64,000 nucleotides of DNA from Herminiimonas sp. (lineage in GTDB: Bacteria; Pseudomonadota; Gammaproteobacteria; Burkholderiales; Burkholderiaceae): assembly GCF_030655415.1 (NCBI RefSeq), contig NZ_JAURVN010000010.1, positions 62,001-126,000 on the forward strand, given 5' to 3'. Below, piece by piece: positions 27,942 through 38,777 of the stretch. Made by a program: the position numbers and the translations under genes. The notes below the pieces were generated by a model. That model saw only the letters and a list, made by a program, of their open reading frames with translations, was not told where the DNA came from and did no database searches. Each line of letters opens with the position of its first letter. Positions within the stretch are counted from its first letter, which is position 1.

Positions 27942-30833
27942 ATGTCCGACAATCAAAACAAGCCTGAAAACAAATCCGGCAAGCCGAACAAGCCAGACGC
28001 AAAACCAGCCAGCAAGTATCCGGTCAACATGACCGATACGCCTTTCCCTATGCGCGGCGATCTCGCCAAGCGCGAGCCGCAATGGGTCAAGCAATGGCAG
28101 GATAAAAAGATTTACGAAAAAATCCGTGAAGCGGCAAAAGGCCGTCCGAAGTTCATCCTGCACGACGGCCCACCTTATGCGAACGGCGATATTCACTTGG
28201 GTCACGCAGTCAACAAGATCCTGAAAGACATCGTCGTCAAATCGCAGACGCTGGCCGGCTTCGATGCGCCGTATGTACCAGGTTGGGATTGCCACGGCAT
28301 GCCGATCGAAATCCAGATCGAAAAACTCTATGGCAAAAATCTACCCACCGCTGACGTCCTGACCAAGGCCCGCGCTTACGCGACCGAACAAGTCGAGCGT
28401 CAGAAAAAAGATTTCATCCGCCTCGGTGTTTTGGGCGAATGGGACAATCCTTACCTGACCATGGCGTACGGGAATGAAGCCGACGAGCTGCGTGCACTCG
28501 GCACACTGCTGGAAAAAGGCTATGTCTATCGCGGCTTGAAGCCAGTCAACTGGTGTTTCGATTGCGGCTCTGCATTAGCAGAAGCAGAAGTTGAATATCA
28601 AGACAAGCGCGATCCGGCTATCGATGTCGGCTTCCCATTCGCAGAACCTGCCAAAGTCGCTGCAGCTTTTGGCTTGCCTGCACTGCCGACTGAAAATGGT
28701 TTCGTCGTGATCTGGACCACCACACCGTGGACCATTCCATCGAACCAGGCTTTGAACGTGCATCCTGAATTGCAATACGCATTGGTAGCAACATCGCGCG
28801 ATGAAAAGCCATTGTTGCTGATCCTCGCTGCCGATTTGGTCGAAGCAAGTTTGGCGCGTTACAAACTGGAAGGCAAAGTCATCGCGACCTGCGCCGGTGC
28901 AGCGCTCGAAGGCATACGCTTCAAACATCCGCTCGCATCGCAAGACCCTGGCTACGATCGCACTTCGCCAGTTTACCTGGCTGAATATGTCGCAGCCGAT
29001 AGCGGCACCGGCATCGTCCATTCCGCACCTGCCTACGGTATTGAAGATTTTATTTCATGCAAAGCACATGGCTTGAAAGATGACGAGATCATCACGCCTG
29101 TGATGGGCGACGGCAAGTTCGCATCGACGCTGCCATTGTTCGGCGGCATGACGATTTGGGAAGCATCGAAACCAATCTGCAGCGCATTGACTGCTGCCGG
29201 CGCATTGTTCGAACTGAAGATGTTCGACCATAGCTACATGCATTGCTGGCGTCATAAAACGCCGATCATTTATCGTGCGACTTCGCAGTGGTTTGCCGGT
29301 ATGGATGTGACGCCAAAAGATGGCGGCCCAACCTTGCGCGAAACCGCATTGAAAGGCATTGCCGAAACCAAGTTTTACCCTGACTGGGGCCAAGCACGTT
29401 TGCACGGCATGATCGCCAATCGTCCCGACTGGACGCTATCGCGTCAACGTCAATGGGGCGTGCCGATGGCTTTCATCGTGCACAAGGAAACTGGCGCACT
29501 GCATCCACGTACACCTGAATTGCTGGAACAAATCGCCAAGCTGATCGAAAAAAGCGGCATCGATGCGTGGCTGACTTTGGATCTGAAAGATTTGCTCGGT
29601 GACGAAGCAGCAATGCACCAAAAGAACAAAGATACGCTGGACGTCTGGTTCGATTCAGGCACCACGCATCAAACTGTTCTGCGCGGATCGCACAAGGAAC
29701 AACTCGCCTTCCCTGCTGACTTGTATCTGGAAGGTTCGGATCAACATCGCGGCTGGTTTCATTCGTCCTTGCTGACGTCGTCGATGTTGAATGGTCGTCC
29801 GCCATACAAGGCCTTGTTGACCCACGGCTTTACCGTCGATGGCGAAGGCAAGAAGATGTCGAAGTCGCTCGGCAATACGCTGGCGCCACAAAAGATTTCC
29901 GACACCTTGGGCGCAGACATTTTGCGTCTGTGGATTGCATCGACCGATTACACCGGCGAGCTGTCGATCTCTGACGAAATCCTGAAACGCGTGACGGAAA
30001 GCTATAGACGTATTCGCAACACCTTGCGCTTCTTGATGTCGAACACAACAGACTTCAACGCTGCTACCGACCTGGTGCCAGTTGCTGACATGCTGGAAAT
30101 CGATCGCTACGCCATCGCGCAAATGAATGTGCTGCAAGCCGAGATCGTTGCGCATTACAACGCGTATGAATTTCACCCGATCACATCCAAATTGCAAATG
30201 TATTGCTCGGAAGATCTGGGCGGCTTCTACCTCGACATCCTGAAGGATCGCCTGTACACCAGCGGCGTCACTTCGCATGCGCGTCGTTCGGCACAAAGCG
30301 CGATCTGGTATTTGACGCAATCGCTGTTGCGCTTGATGGCACCGGTTCTGTCTTTCACTGCAGAAGAAGCATGGGTCATTTTTGCCGGCGATAAAGCAGG
30401 CGACACGATCTTCACACAAACACATTACGAATTGCCGAAGGTTGCAGACGGCGAAGCGCTGCTGGCGAAGTACACCGTATTGCGCGATGTACGTAATAAC
30501 GTCACCAAGCAACTGGAAGAAGTACGCGTTGCAGGCGGCATCGGTTCATCGTTGCAAGCAGAAGTTACATTGAAAGCCAGCGGCGACAAGTTTGCCGCGT
30601 TGGAAAGCCTGGACGATGATTTGAAATTCGTCCTGATTACTTCGCAAGCCAGCGTAGAAAAAGTCGCGACCGTCGAAGAAGAATCCGTCGTCGTCTCACC
30701 ATCGACCTATCAAAAATGTGAACGTTGCTGGCACTATCGCGCCGACGTGGGGTCACATGCTGAGCACGAGGGTCTGTGCGGTCGTTGCGTAGCCAACCTG
30801 TTTGGCAAAGGCGAAGTGCGCCGCTTTGCATAA
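27942..30833 (+). CDS. ileS: Isoleucyl-tRNA synthetase
   Basis: 963 residues, class I synthetase. It has the HIGH-type motif GDIHLGHA near residue 83, the editing domain in the middle ([14 protein letters not shown]), KMSKSLGN at about residue 635, and the C-terminal zinc knuckle [20 protein letters not shown]. The first 30 residues are a Lys/Pro/Asn-rich extension before the conserved [18 protein letters not shown] start. It lies 64 bases after ribF and before lspA, the usual proteobacterial order. Confidence 0.98.
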   Translation: MSDNQNKPENKSGKPNKPDAKPASKYPVNMTDTPFPMRGDLAKREPQWVKQWQDKKIYEKIREAAKGRPKFILHDGPPYANGDIHLGHAVNKILKDIVVKSQTLAGFDAPYVPGWDCHGMPIEIQIEKLYGKNLPTADVLTKARAYATEQVERQKKDFIRLGVLGEWDNPYLTMAYGNEADELRALGTLLEKGYVYRGLKPVNWCFDCGSALAEAEVEYQDKRDPAIDVGFPFAEPAKVAAAFGLPALPTENGFVVIWTTTPWTIPSNQALNVHPELQYALVATSRDEKPLLLILAADLVEASLARYKLEGKVIATCAGAALEGIRFKHPLASQDPGYDRTSPVYLAEYVAADSGTGIVHSAPAYGIEDFISCKAHGLKDDEIITPVMGDGKFASTLPLFGGMTIWEASKPICSALTAAGALFELKMFDHSYMHCWRHKTPIIYRATSQWFAGMDVTPKDGGPTLRETALKGIAETKFYPDWGQARLHGMIANRPDWTLSRQRQWGVPMAFIVHKETGALHPRTPELLEQIAKLIEKSGIDAWLTLDLKDLLGDEAAMHQKNKDTLDVWFDSGTTHQTVLRGSHKEQLAFPADLYLEGSDQHRGWFHSSLLTSSMLNGRPPYKALLTHGFTVDGEGKKMSKSLGNTLAPQKISDTLGADILRLWIASTDYTGELSISDEILKRVTESYRRIRNTLRFLMSNTTDFNAATDLVPVADMLEIDRYAIAQMNVLQAEIVAHYNAYEFHPITSKLQMYCSEDLGGFYLDILKDRLYTSGVTSHARRSAQSAIWYLTQSLLRLMAPVLSFTAEEAWVIFAGDKAGDTIFTQTHYELPKVADGEALLAKYTVLRDVRNNVTKQLEEVRVAGGIGSSLQAEVTLKASGDKFAALESLDDDLKFVLITSQASVEKVATVEEESVVVSPSTYQKCERCWHYRADVGSHAEHEGLCGRCVANLFGKGEVRRFA

Positions 30834-30842
30834 AAATAGCTC

Positions 30843-30881
30843 GAACTGATAGTAAAAGAACTGATAGCGAAAGAACTGATG
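30843..30881 (+). repeat. 15-bp tandem repeat in ileS-lspA spacer
   Basis: GAACTGATAGTAAAA (30843-30857) is repeated as GAACTGATAGCGAAA (30858-30872), followed by a third partial copy GAACTGATG (30873-30881) that contains the lspA start codon. It looks like a recent slippage duplication of the lspA translation start region. Confidence 0.7.
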
Positions 30882-31382
30882 ACGACACATTCTTCAACAC
30901 AAACTGGCATCACCCGTTGGCTGGGTATCGCTGCGATTCTGATCATTCTTGACCAGATCACCAAGATCGCTGTCACAAGTACTTTCGTCTATGGCGAATC
31001 GATGGCGATCACGCCATTTTTCAATCTGGTGCTGGTTTATAACAAGGGCGCGGCGTTCAGCTTCCTTGCATCAGAAACCGGCTGGCAACGTCATTTCTTC
31101 ACGATCGTCGGCTTGGCTGCATCTGCGTTCATCATTTATTTGCTGAAGAAAAACCCTGGCGAGAAGTTGATGAGCTGGGCATTGACGCTGATACTCGGCG
31201 GCGCGATTGGCAATGTCATCGACCGTATTTTGTACGGTCATGTCATCGATTTTCTGGATGTCTATGTTGGCAGCTGGCACTGGCCGGCTTTCAATATTGC
31301 CGACAGCGCGATTTGCGTAGGCGCTGTGCTGTTTGTGTATGACGAGTTACGGCGCGGCAAAAAACCTGCTGCCAGCATTTGA
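30879..31382 (+). CDS. lspA: Lipoprotein signal peptidase (signal peptidase II)
   Basis: 167 residues with four membrane helices. Cleaves the signal peptide of prolipoproteins after lipid attachment. The catalytic aspartates are Asp124 in GHVIDFLD and Asp142 in [18 protein letters not shown] and [10 protein letters not shown] are the other conserved boxes. It serves the several lipoproteins encoded in this window. It directly follows ileS. Confidence 0.97.
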   Translation: MTTHSSTQTGITRWLGIAAILIILDQITKIAVTSTFVYGESMAITPFFNLVLVYNKGAAFSFLASETGWQRHFFTIVGLAASAFIIYLLKKNPGEKLMSWALTLILGGAIGNVIDRILYGHVIDFLDVYVGSWHWPAFNIADSAICVGAVLFVYDELRRGKKPAASI

Positions 31383-31420
31383 ACTGTTAAACTAGCCCGC
31401 GACATCTTTCAGGAGTCACC

Positions 31421-32611
31421 ATGGATCTTGCTGGTAAAAAAATCGTACTTGGATTGACTGGCGGCGTTGCCTGTTACAAGGCTGCCGAACTGACACGCGC
31501 GCTGACCAAAGCTGGCGCTGTCGTGCAAGTCGTCATGACCGATGCCGCAACGCACTTCATCACACCCGTGACGATGCAAGCCTTGTCGGGCAATCCAGTG
31601 GTTACCGATCAATGGGATGCGCGTGTTTCCAACAACATGCCGCACATCGATCTGACCCGCGACGCAGATGCCATCGTGATCGCCCCCTGCTCCGCCGATT
31701 TCATTTTCAAGCTTGCGCATGGCGCATGTGACGATTTGCTGTCCACCTTGTGCGTGGCACGTCCAGAAACCTTGCGCTTGCTGGTTGCTCCCGCGATGAA
31801 TGTCGAAATGTGGCAAAACCCGGCCACCAAACGCAACGTTGCGCAATTGCGCGCAGACCGCATTGCTGTACTCGGCCCCGATGCTGGTGAACAGGCATGT
31901 GGCGAAACCGGCATGGGTCGCATGCTGGAACCAGAACAATTACTCGAAGAAATCATCGCCAGCTTTCAGCCGAATCAACTGGTCGGTAAAAGCGTGATGA
32001 TTACCGCTGGCCCGACTTTCGAACCTATCGATCCGGTACGCGGCATCACCAATCTTTCGTCAGGCAAGATGGGTTATGCAATCGCCCGCGCTGCGCGCGA
32101 AGCAGGCGCCGACGTCACGCTGATTTCCGGCCCGACTGCATTGGCCGCGCCATACGGCGTGCATCGCATCAATGTACAAACCGCAGAGCAAATGCATGAC
32201 GTCGTGATGTCGCGCGTCAGCTCGCAAGATGTTTTTATCGCAGTCGCCGCAGTCGCCGACTGGCGCGTGAAAAATATCAGTGCGCAAAAATTGAAAAAAG
32301 GTGCAGACGGCAAAGCGCCTGAACTCGAGTTTGAGCAAAACACCGACATCCTCGCTGCAGTCGCCGCGCTGGAAAAACATCCGTACTGCGTAGGCTTTGC
32401 AGCTGAATCCGAAAACCTGCAGGAATACGGCGAAGCCAAGCGCAAGAAGAAAAACATTCCGCTATTGGTTGGCAACATCGGACATCAAACATTCGGCCAG
32501 GATCAGAATGAATTGGTGCTGTTCGATGAAAAAGGGCACACGCTGCTGCCACTGGCCGACAAGCAAAAACTGGCGCGCCAGTTGATTAGCGAAATCGCCG
32601 GCCGCCTCTAA
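31421..32611 (+). CDS. coaBC: Bifunctional phosphopantothenoylcysteine decarboxylase/synthetase
   Basis: 396 residues. CoaB joins 4-phosphopantothenate to cysteine and CoaC decarboxylates the product, on the way to coenzyme A. The flavin-binding CoaC half (1-190) has [13 protein letters not shown], the catalytic His in NMPHIDL, and [16 protein letters not shown]; the CoaB half has [29 protein letters not shown] and the [11 protein letters not shown] lysine stretch. AGGAG lies 6 bases before the start. It stands between lspA and dut. Confidence 0.97.
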   Translation: MDLAGKKIVLGLTGGVACYKAAELTRALTKAGAVVQVVMTDAATHFITPVTMQALSGNPVVTDQWDARVSNNMPHIDLTRDADAIVIAPCSADFIFKLAHGACDDLLSTLCVARPETLRLLVAPAMNVEMWQNPATKRNVAQLRADRIAVLGPDAGEQACGETGMGRMLEPEQLLEEIIASFQPNQLVGKSVMITAGPTFEPIDPVRGITNLSSGKMGYAIARAAREAGADVTLISGPTALAAPYGVHRINVQTAEQMHDVVMSRVSSQDVFIAVAAVADWRVKNISAQKLKKGADGKAPELEFEQNTDILAAVAALEKHPYCVGFAAESENLQEYGEAKRKKKNIPLLVGNIGHQTFGQDQNELVLFDEKGHTLLPLADKQKLARQLISEIAGRL

Positions 32612-32669
32612 TTTAAAAAATAATCCGCATCGCTTTGCGTTGCTGCTCAAAACTTCCAACATCATTCAC

Positions 32670-33119
32670 ATGAAAACAATCGACGTAAAAATTCTCGACC
32701 CGCGCATGAAAGACCAACTGCCAGCCTACGCAACCAGCGGTAGCGCCGGACTCGATTTGCGCGCTTGCATCGATGCGCCTGTCACTATCAAACCGGGCGA
32801 AACGCATTTGATCCCGACCGGTTTGGCGATACACATTGCTGATCCTGCGTATGCAGCGATGATCTTGCCGCGCAGCGGCATGGGCCATAAACACGGCATC
32901 GTGTTGGGAAATCTGGTTGGCTTGATCGACTCCGATTACCAAGGGCAATTGATGGTATCGACATGGAATCGCGGGCAGACAGAATTCACTTTGAATCCGA
33001 TGGAACGTCTGGCGCAATTAGTCATCGTACCTGTGCTGCAAGTCGCGTTCAATGTTGTAGATGAATTCGACAGCAGCGAACGCGGTGTCGGCGGTTTCGG
33101 CAGCACCGGGAAACACTAA
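32670..33119 (+). CDS. dut: dUTP diphosphatase
   Basis: 149 residues, trimeric dUTPase that removes dUTP and makes dUMP. All five motifs are seen: [41 protein letters not shown] and the C-terminal [10 protein letters not shown]. The frame is open to a TTG at 32640, but the ATG at 32670 begins [12 protein letters not shown], the usual start. It follows coaBC closely, as in E. coli. Confidence 0.97.
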   Translation: MKTIDVKILDPRMKDQLPAYATSGSAGLDLRACIDAPVTIKPGETHLIPTGLAIHIADPAYAAMILPRSGMGHKHGIVLGNLVGLIDSDYQGQLMVSTWNRGQTEFTLNPMERLAQLVIVPVLQVAFNVVDEFDSSERGVGGFGSTGKH

Positions 33120-33137
33120 ATTCTAGGAGAATGCTTT

Positions 33138-34229
33138 ATGTACGGCCTGCTTCAACCCATCGTCACGCAATTGAAGCGCAAATCAACGTACTTCACGCCT
33201 GCCAAGATCGCCTTGCTTCCGCTCGCACTGGCATTGTCTGCGTGTAGTACTGTCTCGCTCGATACACCTAGGTCGCCAGCAGCGCCTGCGACTGCAGCCG
33301 AATCGGTGCAATTGCAAACCCTGCGGTCCATCACTACACAACAGGACCGCCTGTATCGCATCGCCGCTCCGCTGCTGGTCAGCAATGCGCCATTGTGCAA
33401 AGGCAATGCGCGCAACCTGATCGGTTTTAGCGCCAAGAACAAGTATTCGTTTTCTGAAGATTATGTCGATGCTGCACAGGCTCTGGGCTTTACCGAGCAA
33501 CTGCAAATCACCGGTGTTTTGGTCAATAGCGGTGCAGCACGTGCCGGCATCAAGCGTGGCGATATTCTGGCGACGGTAGAAGGCCAATCTATGCCAGCAG
33601 GCGCAAACGCAGAGCGTCAAGCTGCAGCGCTGCTCGGCCCTATGGTCGGCAAACGCACCAGTATCAAGTTGGGCCTGACGCGCGCTGGTAACAATGTGAA
33701 CGTCACCGTTCCACTGACACTGGCTTGCGGCTTCGGCATCGAACTCGGCAATGCAGATAATGTGAATGCATATTCAGATGGTCGTCGCGTTATGGTGACG
33801 CGCGGCATGTTGAACTTTGTGCGTAACGATGGCGAACTGGCTTTTGTGATGGCGAAAGAATTGGCACATAACGCGCTCGGCCATCCATCACAACAAAAAA
33901 TGAACGCCACGGTCGGCGGCATCATCGAAAACCTGATCCGTATCACGCCGGATGCCAGCACTTTAGGCGGTAGTGGTGGCGTACGCACGATGCCGCAAGA
34001 ACTGGATGCAGCAGCCGACAAGTTGGCGCTCTACATGTTGGTACGCGCGGGCTATAGCATTGATGGCGCAGCGGCATTCTGGCAACGACTGGCAACGCAA
34101 TACCCAGCCAGTGTGCCAAATGCGTACACAGCGATTCATCCATCAACTGCGTATCGCGTTGATGCCATCAGCAAAGTCAGTGCCGAAATCAAAGGCAAGC
34201 AGGCTGCGAAGAAACCAATAATGCCTTGA
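33138..34229 (+). CDS. M48-like/PDZ lipoprotein, probably without peptidase activity
   Basis: 363 residues. A lipoprotein signal ends in LSAC (Cys36); a PDZ-like segment at about 125-195 (GVLVNSGAARAGIKRGDILATVEGQ) is followed by an M48-like domain. The zinc site is broken: the helix that should read HExxH has Lys240 (KELAH), and the EAD that supplies the third ligand reads AAD (Ala292-Ala-Asp). The remaining His244 and the GHP after it are kept. So this looks like a catalytically dead relative of BepA/YcaL-type periplasmic peptidases, perhaps a chaperone. AGGAGA lies 8 bases before the ATG; it follows dut by 18 bases. Confidence 0.85.
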   Translation: MYGLLQPIVTQLKRKSTYFTPAKIALLPLALALSACSTVSLDTPRSPAAPATAAESVQLQTLRSITTQQDRLYRIAAPLLVSNAPLCKGNARNLIGFSAKNKYSFSEDYVDAAQALGFTEQLQITGVLVNSGAARAGIKRGDILATVEGQSMPAGANAERQAAALLGPMVGKRTSIKLGLTRAGNNVNVTVPLTLACGFGIELGNADNVNAYSDGRRVMVTRGMLNFVRNDGELAFVMAKELAHNALGHPSQQKMNATVGGIIENLIRITPDASTLGGSGGVRTMPQELDAAADKLALYMLVRAGYSIDGAAAFWQRLATQYPASVPNAYTAIHPSTAYRVDAISKVSAEIKGKQAAKKPIMP

Positions 34230-34266
34230 GCGGCATTTGCATCTTCTGCGGCTTTTAAGCACCAAT

Positions 34267-34294
34267 AAAAAATCCCGCTAGAGGGGGATTTTTT
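34267..34294. terminator. Intrinsic terminator after the M48-like gene
   Basis: AAAAAATCCC paired with GGGATTTTTT around an 8-base loop. It lies between the plus-strand M48-like gene and the convergent cysB gene and can serve both directions. Confidence 0.85.
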
Positions 34295-34344
34295 ACGTCT
34301 GAAATTAATTCAATTTCAAAACCTGTGAAACGAGCTGCGCTGTC

Positions 34345-35271
34345 TTAGGCGCTGGTCCTCATCGCTTCATCAATATCAGCACGCGTTAAATCAGGTGCAA
34401 ATTGTTGAATGAAGTCATACGTGTATTGACGCAAATAAACACCGCGACGAACTGCAAGACGCGTGACGTTTTGCGCAAACAGATGTGCAGAATCAATTAC
34501 CTTCAAACCATTCGTGCCGTCTTTTTGCACCGCCATCGAGGCCACAATCCCGACGCCCAGACCGAGTGAAACATATTGTTGAATAACGTCTGAATCCATC
34601 GCAGTCAACACGATGTCAGTCGCAATATCGGCCTTCTTGAAAGCATCATCGATATGACCACGACCGGTAAAACCCAGGTCGTAGGTAATCAATGGATATT
34701 GCGCGAGGTCTTCCAGAGTAATCGGTGATTTCGCCAACAGCGGATGACCATCCGGTACCACGATAGAGTGATGCCAGCGATAACATGGGAAGGACACTAG
34801 ATCGTCGAATTGGCTTAAACCTTCTGTCGCAATTCCGATATCAGCCTTGCCGGACAAAACCCATTCCGCGATATGTTCAGGCGAACTCTGTTGCAAGGCG
34901 ATGCGTACTTTAGGGAAGGCAGCGCGAAAACTTTGCACCACTTTCGGCAGCATGTAACGTGCTTGTGTATGGGTAGTCGCCACCGCCAGCGTGCCGATTT
35001 CCTGACCTGCATATTCCTGACTGGCGCGTTGCAGGTTTTCTGCTTCCAGCAATAATCTATCGATGATCGTCAGAATGCCGCGGCCTGGATCGGTCAAGCC
35101 GGTCAGGCGCTTACCGTTGCGCTCGAAAATATCGACGCCCAACTCTTCTTCCAACTCGCGGATCTGACGACTGACACCAGGCTGCGATGTGAACAACACA
35201 TTCGCAACCTCAGTCAGGTTGTAACCGCAACGCGCGGTTTCGCGGATCGATCGTAATTGCTGAAAATTCAT
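34345..35271 (-). CDS. cysB: CysB-family LysR-type regulator of sulfur assimilation
   Basis: 308 residues. Helix-turn-helix at about 18-40 (NLTEVANVLFTSQPGVSRQIRELEEELG), then the CysB-type effector domain with TTHTQARYMLPKVV, the signature of CysB/Cbl rather than other LysR proteins. CysB activates sulfate and thiosulfate genes when O-acetylserine or N-acetylserine accumulates. It follows cysTWA on the same strand (75-base gap), so it is probably coexpressed with its own targets. Cbl/SsuR is an alternative name, as these paralogues are close. Confidence 0.94.
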   Translation of the reverse strand: MNFQQLRSIRETARCGYNLTEVANVLFTSQPGVSRQIRELEEELGVDIFERNGKRLTGLTDPGRGILTIIDRLLLEAENLQRASQEYAGQEIGTLAVATTHTQARYMLPKVVQSFRAAFPKVRIALQQSSPEHIAEWVLSGKADIGIATEGLSQFDDLVSFPCYRWHHSIVVPDGHPLLAKSPITLEDLAQYPLITYDLGFTGRGHIDDAFKKADIATDIVLTAMDSDVIQQYVSLGLGVGIVASMAVQKDGTNGLKVIDSAHLFAQNVTRLAVRRGVYLRQYTYDFIQQFAPDLTRADIDEAMRTSA

Positions 35272-35346
35272 ATCAAAAAACCTCTACCGGAAATGCATAT
35301 CCCGACCTTGCGGGAAGACGCGTTGCGGCGTTCACTGTCGATTCAA

Positions 35347-36414
35347 TCAAACAGAATCGTCGACAAACACTTGCAAACGTTTAGGACGCACGATCAACGT
35401 TTCGCCCTCTTTAAACTTCAACTGGCTGAAACGCTCATTGGAAATCACTGCCTCGATCAATTCACCGTTGTCATCACGCTCCAAATCGAGCTGTGCCAAT
35501 GGGCCAATCGCATGCGCCCTACGCAATTGCACGACGATGCCTTCAGCGCCTGCCGTGTAACGATCGACTTCCAGATCGTGTGGACGCACATAAGCGATAC
35601 CTTTGGAATCCTGCGTCTCTGCATGATCCGGTGCATCGAATGAGATACCTGACGATTGCAAGATGCCTTCATGCACGCGACCGTGGAACAAATTAACGTT
35701 ACCGAGGAAACCGAACACAAATGGCGAAGCCGGATTGTTGTAAACATCTTTAGGTGCGCCGATTTGTTCGACGTTACCCTTGTTCATCAAGACGATTTGA
35801 TCCGCAACTTCCAGCGCTTCTTCTTGATCATGCGTGACGAAAATACTGGTGACATGCAGGTCGTCATGCAGCCTACGCAACCAACGACGCAATTCCTTTC
35901 GCACTTTTGCATCCAGCGCACCGAACGGTTCATCCAGCAGCAACACGCGTGGTTCAACTGCCAGCGCACGCGCCAAGGCGATACGTTGACGCTGACCGCC
36001 AGACAATTGCGGAGGATAGCGATCGGCCAACCAATCGAGCTGTACAAGCTCCAGCAATTTGGTGACTTTTTCCTTGATCACTTGTTCGGAAGGACGTGTC
36101 GCACTTGGGCGTACACGCAAACCGAAAGCGATGTTTTCAAACACGGTCATGTGCTTGAACAATGCGTAATGCTGAAACACAAAGCCGACTTGACGTTCAC
36201 GCACGTGGCGCGCCGATGCGTCTTCACCGTCGAGCAAAACCTGGCCGTGATCTGGTTGCTCCAGACCGGCGATGATGCGCAATAAGGTAGTCTTGCCGCA
36301 ACCTGATGGTCCCAACAGCGCAGTCAATTCGCCCGCTGGAAATTCCAGCGAAACATTGTTCAACGCGGTGAAACTACCAAATTGCTTGTGTATATTTTTT
36401 ACTTCGATACTCAT
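35347..36414 (-). CDS. cysA: Sulfate/thiosulfate ABC transporter ATP-binding protein
   Basis: 355 residues. Walker [10 protein letters not shown] at about 34-42, signature [15 protein letters not shown], Walker [13 protein letters not shown], switch His in [10 protein letters not shown], and a C-terminal regulatory TOBE-like region. It powers sulfate import with CysT and CysW. The start at 36414 is fixed by the ATGA overlap with the cysW stop; the frame to 36459 would lie inside cysW. Confidence 0.97.
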   Translation of the reverse strand: MSIEVKNIHKQFGSFTALNNVSLEFPAGELTALLGPSGCGKTTLLRIIAGLEQPDHGQVLLDGEDASARHVRERQVGFVFQHYALFKHMTVFENIAFGLRVRPSATRPSEQVIKEKVTKLLELVQLDWLADRYPPQLSGGQRQRIALARALAVEPRVLLLDEPFGALDAKVRKELRRWLRRLHDDLHVTSIFVTHDQEEALEVADQIVLMNKGNVEQIGAPKDVYNNPASPFVFGFLGNVNLFHGRVHEGILQSSGISFDAPDHAETQDSKGIAYVRPHDLEVDRYTAGAEGIVVQLRRAHAIGPLAQLDLERDDNGELIEAVISNERFSQLKFKEGETLIVRPKRLQVFVDDSV

Positions 36415-37319
36415 GATCCCAGCTCCCGATACTCTTCGTGTGTGTCCCGCAAACGCCATTCAATGAATGATTTGAGCGCTAGTGTAACCAGTGCCAACAA
36501 TGCCAGCAACGACGCAACCGCGAATGCTGCAGAAAATTGGTATTCGTTATACAGAATCTCAACCTGTAAAGGGATGGTATTCGTTTGGCCGCGTATGTGT
36601 CCGGAAACCACTGATACCGCGCCAAACTCACCCATTGCACGGGCATTACACAAAATCACGCCGTACAACAAACCCCATTTAATATTTGGCAAAGTCACGT
36701 GCCAGAAAGTCTTCCAGCCAGATGCGCCCAATACCAACGCGGCCTCTTCTTCTTCACTACCTTGCGATTGCATCAACGGAATCAATTCACGCGCAACAAA
36801 TGGAAAGGTCACAAAAATTGTTGCCAATACTATCCCCGGTACAGCAAACAGGATTTTGATGTTGTGCTCCTGCAGCCAGCCGCCAAACCAACCTTGCGCC
36901 CCGAACAGCAGCACGTAAATCAAACCCGAGATGATCGGCGATACCGAGAACGGCAAATCAATCAATGTCAGTAATATGCTTTTGCCACGGAAATCAAACT
37001 TGGCGATACACCATGAAGCGGCCACACCAAACACCAGATTCAGCGGCACTGCAATCGCAGCAGTCAACAGGGTGAGCTTGATCGCTGAAATGGCATCTTC
37101 TTCAAGAATCGCTGTTATATAAGCGTCCCAGCCTTTTTTCAGCGCCTCGGCAAATACAGCGACCAGCGGTACAAACAAGAACAAGGTCAGGAACGCCAAT
37201 GCGATAAAAATCAGCAGCGACCGCACCCATACCGGTTCCAATGTCGCAGCCGGTACACGCGGTGCAGTGCGCGGTCTAGCTGCAACACCAACATCGATAG
37301 CAGAAATTACGGCAGCCAT
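36411..37319 (-). CDS. cysW: Sulfate ABC transporter permease CysW
   Basis: 302 residues, six membrane helices, with the ABC-permease EAA loop [32 protein letters not shown] in pieces. Its partner is CysT. It begins one base after the cysT stop and overlaps cysA by four bases, so the three genes are tightly coupled. The N-terminal 30 residues are Arg/Pro-rich and cytoplasmic. Confidence 0.96.
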   Translation of the reverse strand: MAAVISAIDVGVAARPRTAPRVPAATLEPVWVRSLLIFIALAFLTLFLFVPLVAVFAEALKKGWDAYITAILEEDAISAIKLTLLTAAIAVPLNLVFGVAASWCIAKFDFRGKSILLTLIDLPFSVSPIISGLIYVLLFGAQGWFGGWLQEHNIKILFAVPGIVLATIFVTFPFVARELIPLMQSQGSEEEEAALVLGASGWKTFWHVTLPNIKWGLLYGVILCNARAMGEFGAVSVVSGHIRGQTNTIPLQVEILYNEYQFSAAFAVASLLALLALVTLALKSFIEWRLRDTHEEYRELGS

Positions 37320-37320
37320 A

Positions 37321-38187
37321 TCAAACCTTCTCAGCCTGACCGCGCTTGCGGGTCCAGGCTTGCAATAAATTAATCGTCAACAACATCACAAAAGACACCA
37401 GCAACATCACCACCGCAATCGCTGTGGCGCCCGCATAATCGTATTGCTCCAGCTTGGTTACGATGAACAGCGGCGTAATTTCAGACACCATAGGCATATT
37501 GCCGGCGATGAAAATGACTGAACCGTATTCGCCAGTTGCACGCGCAAACGCCAATGCAAAACCAGTCAACAGCGCCGGGAAAATCGTAGGAAATATAACC
37601 TTGGCAAATGTTTGCCAATGACTCGCACCCAAACTGGCCGCAGCTTCTTCAAGCTCGCGCTCTGCATCTTCCAGCACCGGCTGTATAGTGCGTACGACGA
37701 AAGGCAAACCGATAAAGGTCAGTGCAACGAGCACGCCCAGCGGTGTAAATGCAACCTTGATACCGACCATTTCCAGATAGCGACCGAGCCAGCCGTTAGG
37801 CGCATACAAAGCGGTTAGTGCAATACCGGCAACCGCAGTCGGCAATGCGAATGGCAAATCAACCAGCGCATCGATAAACTTTTTTCCGGGAAATTTATAG
37901 CGCACCAACACCCACGCCACGATGCCACCAAAAATCGCATTAAAGAATGCCGCTAATAAAGAAGCGCCAAAAGTCAATTTGTACGAAGCAACTACGCGAT
38001 CTGAAGTCACTGCCGCAATAAATAAATCCCAAGTCATCGTGAACGTCTTTAAAAAGACGGCCGACAACGGAATCAGAACGATCAAGCTCAAATAAAAAAT
38101 CGTGAATCCAAGCGACAAATGAAAACCGGGAAGTACGCGGGATGGCTTGTGTTTGTGGATGGGAACAGAAATAGCGGCGGCAGACAT
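37321..38187 (-). CDS. cysT: Sulfate ABC transporter permease CysT (CysU)
   Basis: 288 residues, six membrane helices; the EAA loop reads [32 protein letters not shown] in pieces, and [17 protein letters not shown] is the CysT-typical C-terminal box. First gene of cysT-cysW-cysA-cysB. No sulfate-binding protein gene is adjacent; the only one in the window is sbp at 48530-49534. The 590-base AT-rich gap upstream carries the divergent promoters; I see in it only a short TGACCC/GGGTCA palindrome (38427-38442) and no gene. Confidence 0.96.
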   Translation of the reverse strand: MSAAAISVPIHKHKPSRVLPGFHLSLGFTIFYLSLIVLIPLSAVFLKTFTMTWDLFIAAVTSDRVVASYKLTFGASLLAAFFNAIFGGIVAWVLVRYKFPGKKFIDALVDLPFALPTAVAGIALTALYAPNGWLGRYLEMVGIKVAFTPLGVLVALTFIGLPFVVRTIQPVLEDAERELEEAAASLGASHWQTFAKVIFPTIFPALLTGFALAFARATGEYGSVIFIAGNMPMVSEITPLFIVTKLEQYDYAGATAIAVVMLLVSFVMLLTINLLQAWTRKRGQAEKV

Positions 38188-38426
38188 AAGCTCTCTTTAT
38201 TACAAATATGACTAACAGGGCGCAATAATTACACTTAGCCGATATAAGGAGAACGAATCTTTTTGCATGTTGTTAGAAGAAAAACGTATATAGAACAGCG
38301 TAACGTTGAATGATAAACAAACTTAGATTATTGCCACATGAGCCGAAATTGTTGCCTTAATGGATCAAATTCATCTAAAAGATATGAATTTATGTTGAAT
38401 TCGGCCAAATATGACCATTTTTGAAG

Positions 38427-38442
38427 TGACCCCCGTGGGTCA
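38427..38442. promoter_or_regulatory. TGACCC-CCGT-GGGTCA palindrome in cysT/aminotransferase gap
   Basis: A perfect 6+4+6 palindrome in an otherwise AT-rich 590-base intergenic region between divergent cysT and the class V aminotransferase gene. It has no T tract. It could be an operator, but the binding protein is unknown. Confidence 0.3.
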
Positions 38443-38777
38443 GCCTTTGGATGCAAAATCAACAGCCATTTGCAAGACATCATATTTTCTGCCTCAAATC
38501 GCCTAATTTTCTATGACTATATGTATGGGCTAAATACTTGAAAAATGACTGTTTCAGTCTCATCCACTCTGTGATTTTACGATTAAAAACATTTAAAGCA
38601 TAAATTTTTACTAAAATCGAAAAATATATCTATAAATTATTGTTTTATAAAAATATTGATGGTCGGCTTTTTTCAGTTTAAACGGTAGAATCTAGCCCCT
38701 CGGCATTCTGCCTTTTGTGGTCTGGGCAAGTGATCCTTGTTTCAGGCCGAATTTGATTCATTCTTGCTGGAGCAAAC

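Noticed and set aside
29655..30512. 285-codon minus-strand frame
   Set aside because: Antisense to ileS, whose KMSKS and downstream conserved regions lie here.
38188..38777. Possible RNA gene in the 590-base cysT/aminotransferase gap
   Set aside because: AT-rich with only a short palindrome; no tRNA-like fold or terminator-ended unit could be recognised.
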